NCBI RefSeq assembly: GCF_004118375.1
Contig: NZ_SDHX01000002.1
Span: forward strand, 310,001-374,000
Direction: 5' to 3'
Length of the DNA: 64,000 bases
Origin: Oleiharenicola lentus
GTDB lineage: Bacteria > Verrucomicrobiota > Verrucomicrobiia > Opitutales > Opitutaceae
Of the stretch, positions 61,717 to 64,000 are shown one piece after another. The notes under the pieces are model-generated. The model had not been told where the DNA came from, made no database searches, and saw nothing but the letters and a program-made list of their open reading frames with translations. Positions within the stretch are counted from its first letter, which is position 1; each line of letters starts with the position of its first letter. The position numbers and the translations under genes were made by a program.

Positions 61717-64000
61717 GCATGAGGTCCCGCGTGCGACGGTTTCTTGTAGGGTCGGACCTTGGTCCGACCTCGCGTCCGAGGTCGCCGCAAGCGACGACCC
61801 TACACCTCCTCCTCGCTGCAGGAGCGAGCCTGCTCACAGCTTCTTCCGCCCTCGCCGCCGAACCCGCCCTCGCCAAGGCCGACCTCGACTTCTTCGAGTC
61901 CAAGGTCCGCCCCGTGCTCAGCGAACACTGCTACAAGTGCCACTCGCACACGGCCGACAAGATCAAGGCCGGCCTGCTCCTCGACTCGCGCGACGCCCTC
62001 CTCCACGGCGGCAATTCGGGTCCCGCCGTAATCCCCGGCAAGCCCGACGAAAGCCTCCTGATCCAGGCCATCCGCTACACCGACGAAGACCTGCAGATGC
62101 CGCCCGAGGACCACGGCGGAAAACTCACCGACCGCCAGATCGCCGATCTCACCGAGTGGGTCCGCCGCGGCGCACCCGACCCGCGCGTGCCGCTCTCCAC
62201 CGCCGGCGGCAAGTCTTACGGCGGCGTCGGCCGCAAGCACTGGGCCTTTCAGCCCGTGCAGAAACCCGCCGTGCCCGCGGTGAAAAACACTGCGTGGGTG
62301 CAGTCGCCCGTGGACGCGTTCGTCCTCGCCCGCCTCGAAACCGCCGGACTCACACCCAATCCGCTCGCCGACAAACGCACGCTCATCCGCCGCGTGACCT
62401 TCGACCTCACCGGCCTTCCGCCGACCGAAGCCGAGATCCAGCGTTTCCTCGCCGACACCTCCCCCGAAGCCTTCGCCAAGGTCGTGGACCGCCTCCTCGA
62501 TTCGCCCGCCTACGGCGAACGCATGGCGCGTCACTGGATGGACGTCGCCCGCTACTCCGACACCAAGGGCGACCCGCCCCGGCGCGATGACCCGCGTTTT
62601 CCTCACGCGTGGACCTACCGCGACTACCTCATCAAGTCCTTCAACACCGACAAACCTTACAACCGGTTCATCACCGAACAGCTCGCCGCCGACCGCGTCG
62701 TGGCCGAAGCTGCGGCGAAGGCCAAGGCCGCCAAGCAGGAAATCCCCGACGACCAGAGCATCCTCGCCGCCCTTGGCTTCCTCCGCCTTGGCAACCAGCA
62801 CGACGGACGTCGCAACGATATCATCGACGACCGCATCGACGTGACGACCAAGGCCTTTCTCGGCCTGACCGTCTCCTGCGCCCGCTGCCACGACCACAAG
62901 TTCGACCCGATCCCGACCAAGGACTACTACTCGCTCTACGGTGTGTTCGCGAACACCACCGAACCGCGCCTCGCCATGATGGAGCCGGCGTTGACCGCCC
63001 GCCTCCCCGTCACCGACGACCTCACCGACTACATGGCCAAGGGCCGCGAACTCGTCCAGCGCGGCGAGGAGCTGCAGAAACAGTTCCTCGAAATGCGTCG
63101 CGCGCGTGAGCGCGACCCGCAGAAGCGCCGCGAACTGGTCCGTGCCGAGGGTGTCCTGCAGCGCGAGATCACCAACCTCGAGATGAACCACCCCGGCGCT
63201 CCGCCGCGAGCGCACGGTGTGACCGACGTGCCTAACCCGAAAGATTACCCGGTGCTGCTCCGCGGCGAGGTCGGCAACACCGGCGAGATGGTGCCGCGCC
63301 GTTTCCTCGAGATCCTGTCCGCCGACCCGAAAAACCGCCCGGCTTGGAAGAAGGGCTCCGGCCGCCTCGAACTCGCGCAAGCCATTGCCGATCCGAAGAA
63401 CCCGCTCACCGCCCGCGTGCTGGTGAACCGAATCTGGCAGCAGCATTTCGGCGCCGGCTTCGTCGCCACGCCCGACGATCTCGGCAACATGGGCGGTGCG
63501 CCGAGCCACCCCGAGTTGCTCGACTGGCTCGCCACACGCCTCATCGAGAGCGGCTGGTCGCTCAAGCAGCTCCACCGCACGATGCTGCTCACGAGCACTT
63601 ACCAGCAGGGCAGTCGCGCCGATCCGGCCCGCCTCGCCGCCGACCCCGACAACCGCCTGCTCTGGCACTCCAGCCTTCGCCGCCTGGACTTTGAGGAAGT
63701 CTACGACTCGTTGCTCGCCATCAGTGGCAGTCTCGACCGCACCCTCGGTGGCAAGCCGGTCACCGCCGCGAGCGACGAGTTCGGCAAACGCCGCGCGCTC
63801 TACTTCCTCATCGACCGCCGCAACCCGCCCGAGTTGCTGACGCAGTTTGATTTCCCCAATCCCGACACACCCACGGGCCGGCGTTTCGAAACCACCGTCC
63901 CGCAACAGGCCCTGTTCCTCATGAACAGCCCGCTGGTGGTCGAAACCGCCCGCAAACTCACGCATCGGCCCGACTTCATGGCGCTGGGCGATGACACCCA
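61713..64000 (+). CDS. PSCyt1/DUF1549/DUF1553 protein (3' end outside window)
   Basis: About 762 residues are visible. A signal-like leader has a basic n-region (MSMRSRVRRF), an inserted 20-codon palindrome and a hydrophobic part (LHLLLAAGASLLTASSALA). Then come PSCyt1 with the haem-binding CYKCH, DUF1549 (SPVDAFVLARLETAGL, AYGERMARHWMDVARYSD, CARCHDHKFDPIP with a second CxxCH) and DUF1553 (NPLTARVLVNRIWQQHFG, VPQQALFLMNSPLV). Overlaps the DUF1501 gene by ATGA. Thought to act with it outside the cytoplasm. Confidence 0.93.
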   Translation, partial: MSMRSRVRRFLVGSDLGPTSRPRSPQATTLHLLLAAGASLLTASSALAAEPALAKADLDFFESKVRPVLSEHCYKCHSHTADKIKAGLLLDSRDALLHGGNSGPAVIPGKPDESLLIQAIRYTDEDLQMPPEDHGGKLTDRQIADLTEWVRRGAPDPRVPLSTAGGKSYGGVGRKHWAFQPVQKPAVPAVKNTAWVQSPVDAFVLARLETAGLTPNPLADKRTLIRRVTFDLTGLPPTEAEIQRFLADTSPEAFAKVVDRLLDSPAYGERMARHWMDVARYSDTKGDPPRRDDPRFPHAWTYRDYLIKSFNTDKPYNRFITEQLAADRVVAEAAAKAKAAKQEIPDDQSILAALGFLRLGNQHDGRRNDIIDDRIDVTTKAFLGLTVSCARCHDHKFDPIPTKDYYSLYGVFANTTEPRLAMMEPALTARLPVTDDLTDYMAKGRELVQRGEELQKQFLEMRRARERDPQKRRELVRAEGVLQREITNLEMNHPGAPPRAHGVTDVPNPKDYPVLLRGEVGNTGEMVPRRFLEILSADPKNRPAWKKGSGRLELAQAIADPKNPLTARVLVNRIWQQHFGAGFVATPDDLGNMGGAPSHPELLDWLATRLIESGWSLKQLHRTMLLTSTYQQGSRADPARLAADPDNRLLWHSSLRRLDFEEVYDSLLAISGSLDRTLGGKPVTAASDEFGKRRALYFLIDRRNPPELLTQFDFPNPDTPTGRRFETTVPQQALFLMNSPLVVETARKLTHRPDFMALGDDT
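61745..61804. repeat. 60-bp cruciform repeat inside the leader of the PSCyt1 gene
   Basis: Outer arms TGTAGGGTCG/CGACCCTACA (10 bases) enclose two inner hairpins: GGTCGGACC-TT-GGTCCGACC (61750-61769) and GTCGC-CGCAA-GCGAC (61781-61795). The element is exactly 20 codons long and keeps the frame. Confidence 0.9.

Overview
The window looks like the chromosome of a GC-rich verrucomicrobial bacterium, most likely of the Opitutaceae (Opitutus/Lacunisphaera type). This is inferred from three things: the DUF1501 and Planctomycete-cytochrome (PSCyt1/DUF1549/DUF1553) gene pair at the right edge, Ala/Lys/Pro-rich extensions on several ribosomal proteins, and short palindromic repeats scattered in and between genes. 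No rRNA gene is present to prove it.

Layout. (1) About 1-7.4 kb, minus strand: a surface or flagellin glycosylation block. It holds pseB, pseC and pseF (activated pseudaminic-acid-type sugar synthesis), a PIG-L deacetylase cut by the window edge, a TPR/GT41 (SPINDLY-like) glycosyltransferase, and truncated glycosyltransferase-like genes mixed with palindromes. (2) About 7.6-16.6 kb: signalling and envelope genes. These are two HDOD proteins, a soluble PAS-PAS hybrid histidine kinase, a TPR exported protein with an odd start, an ECF sigma cassette (membrane protein, Spy-like protein, sigma factor), a secreted double TonB_C protein and a small zinc-ribbon membrane protein. (3) 16.7-35.3 kb, minus strand: one continuous str-S10-spc-alpha ribosomal superoperon from rpsL to rplQ, with secY, map and rpoA. 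In place of adk there is a shortened adenylate-kinase-like gene lacking the P-loop lysine; rpmD, infA and rpmJ are missing from their usual places. (4) 36-48.8 kb, minus strand: tRNA-Thr, tuf, tRNA-Trp, secE, nusG, rplK, rplA, rplJ, rplL, rpoB, rpoC, ending in two intrinsic terminators, with a three-hairpin spacer between rplL and rpoB. (5) 48.8-53.4 kb, minus strand: a four-gene envelope cluster (large TPR protein, ExbB-like, ExbD-like, single-pass protein) in which the ExbD-like protein has Asn where the proton-carrying Asp should be. (6) 53.5-64 kb: lemA, an M48 peptidase, two membrane proteins, a small monooxygenase, an iron-type alcohol dehydrogenase, a SufE-family protein, and the DUF1501 and PSCyt1 pair, the last running off the right edge.

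The most unusual observations are: (a) palindromic elements inserted in frame inside coding genes (two 21-bp copies in the GT41 gene, and one 60-bp, 20-codon cruciform in the leader of the PSCyt1 gene); (b) the adenylate-kinase-like remnant kept by ATGA coupling to map; (c) loss of three of the four second-zinc-site cysteines in RpoC; (d) the Asp-to-Asn change in the ExbD-like protein. Family names come from recognised motifs and gene order only; no database search was possible.
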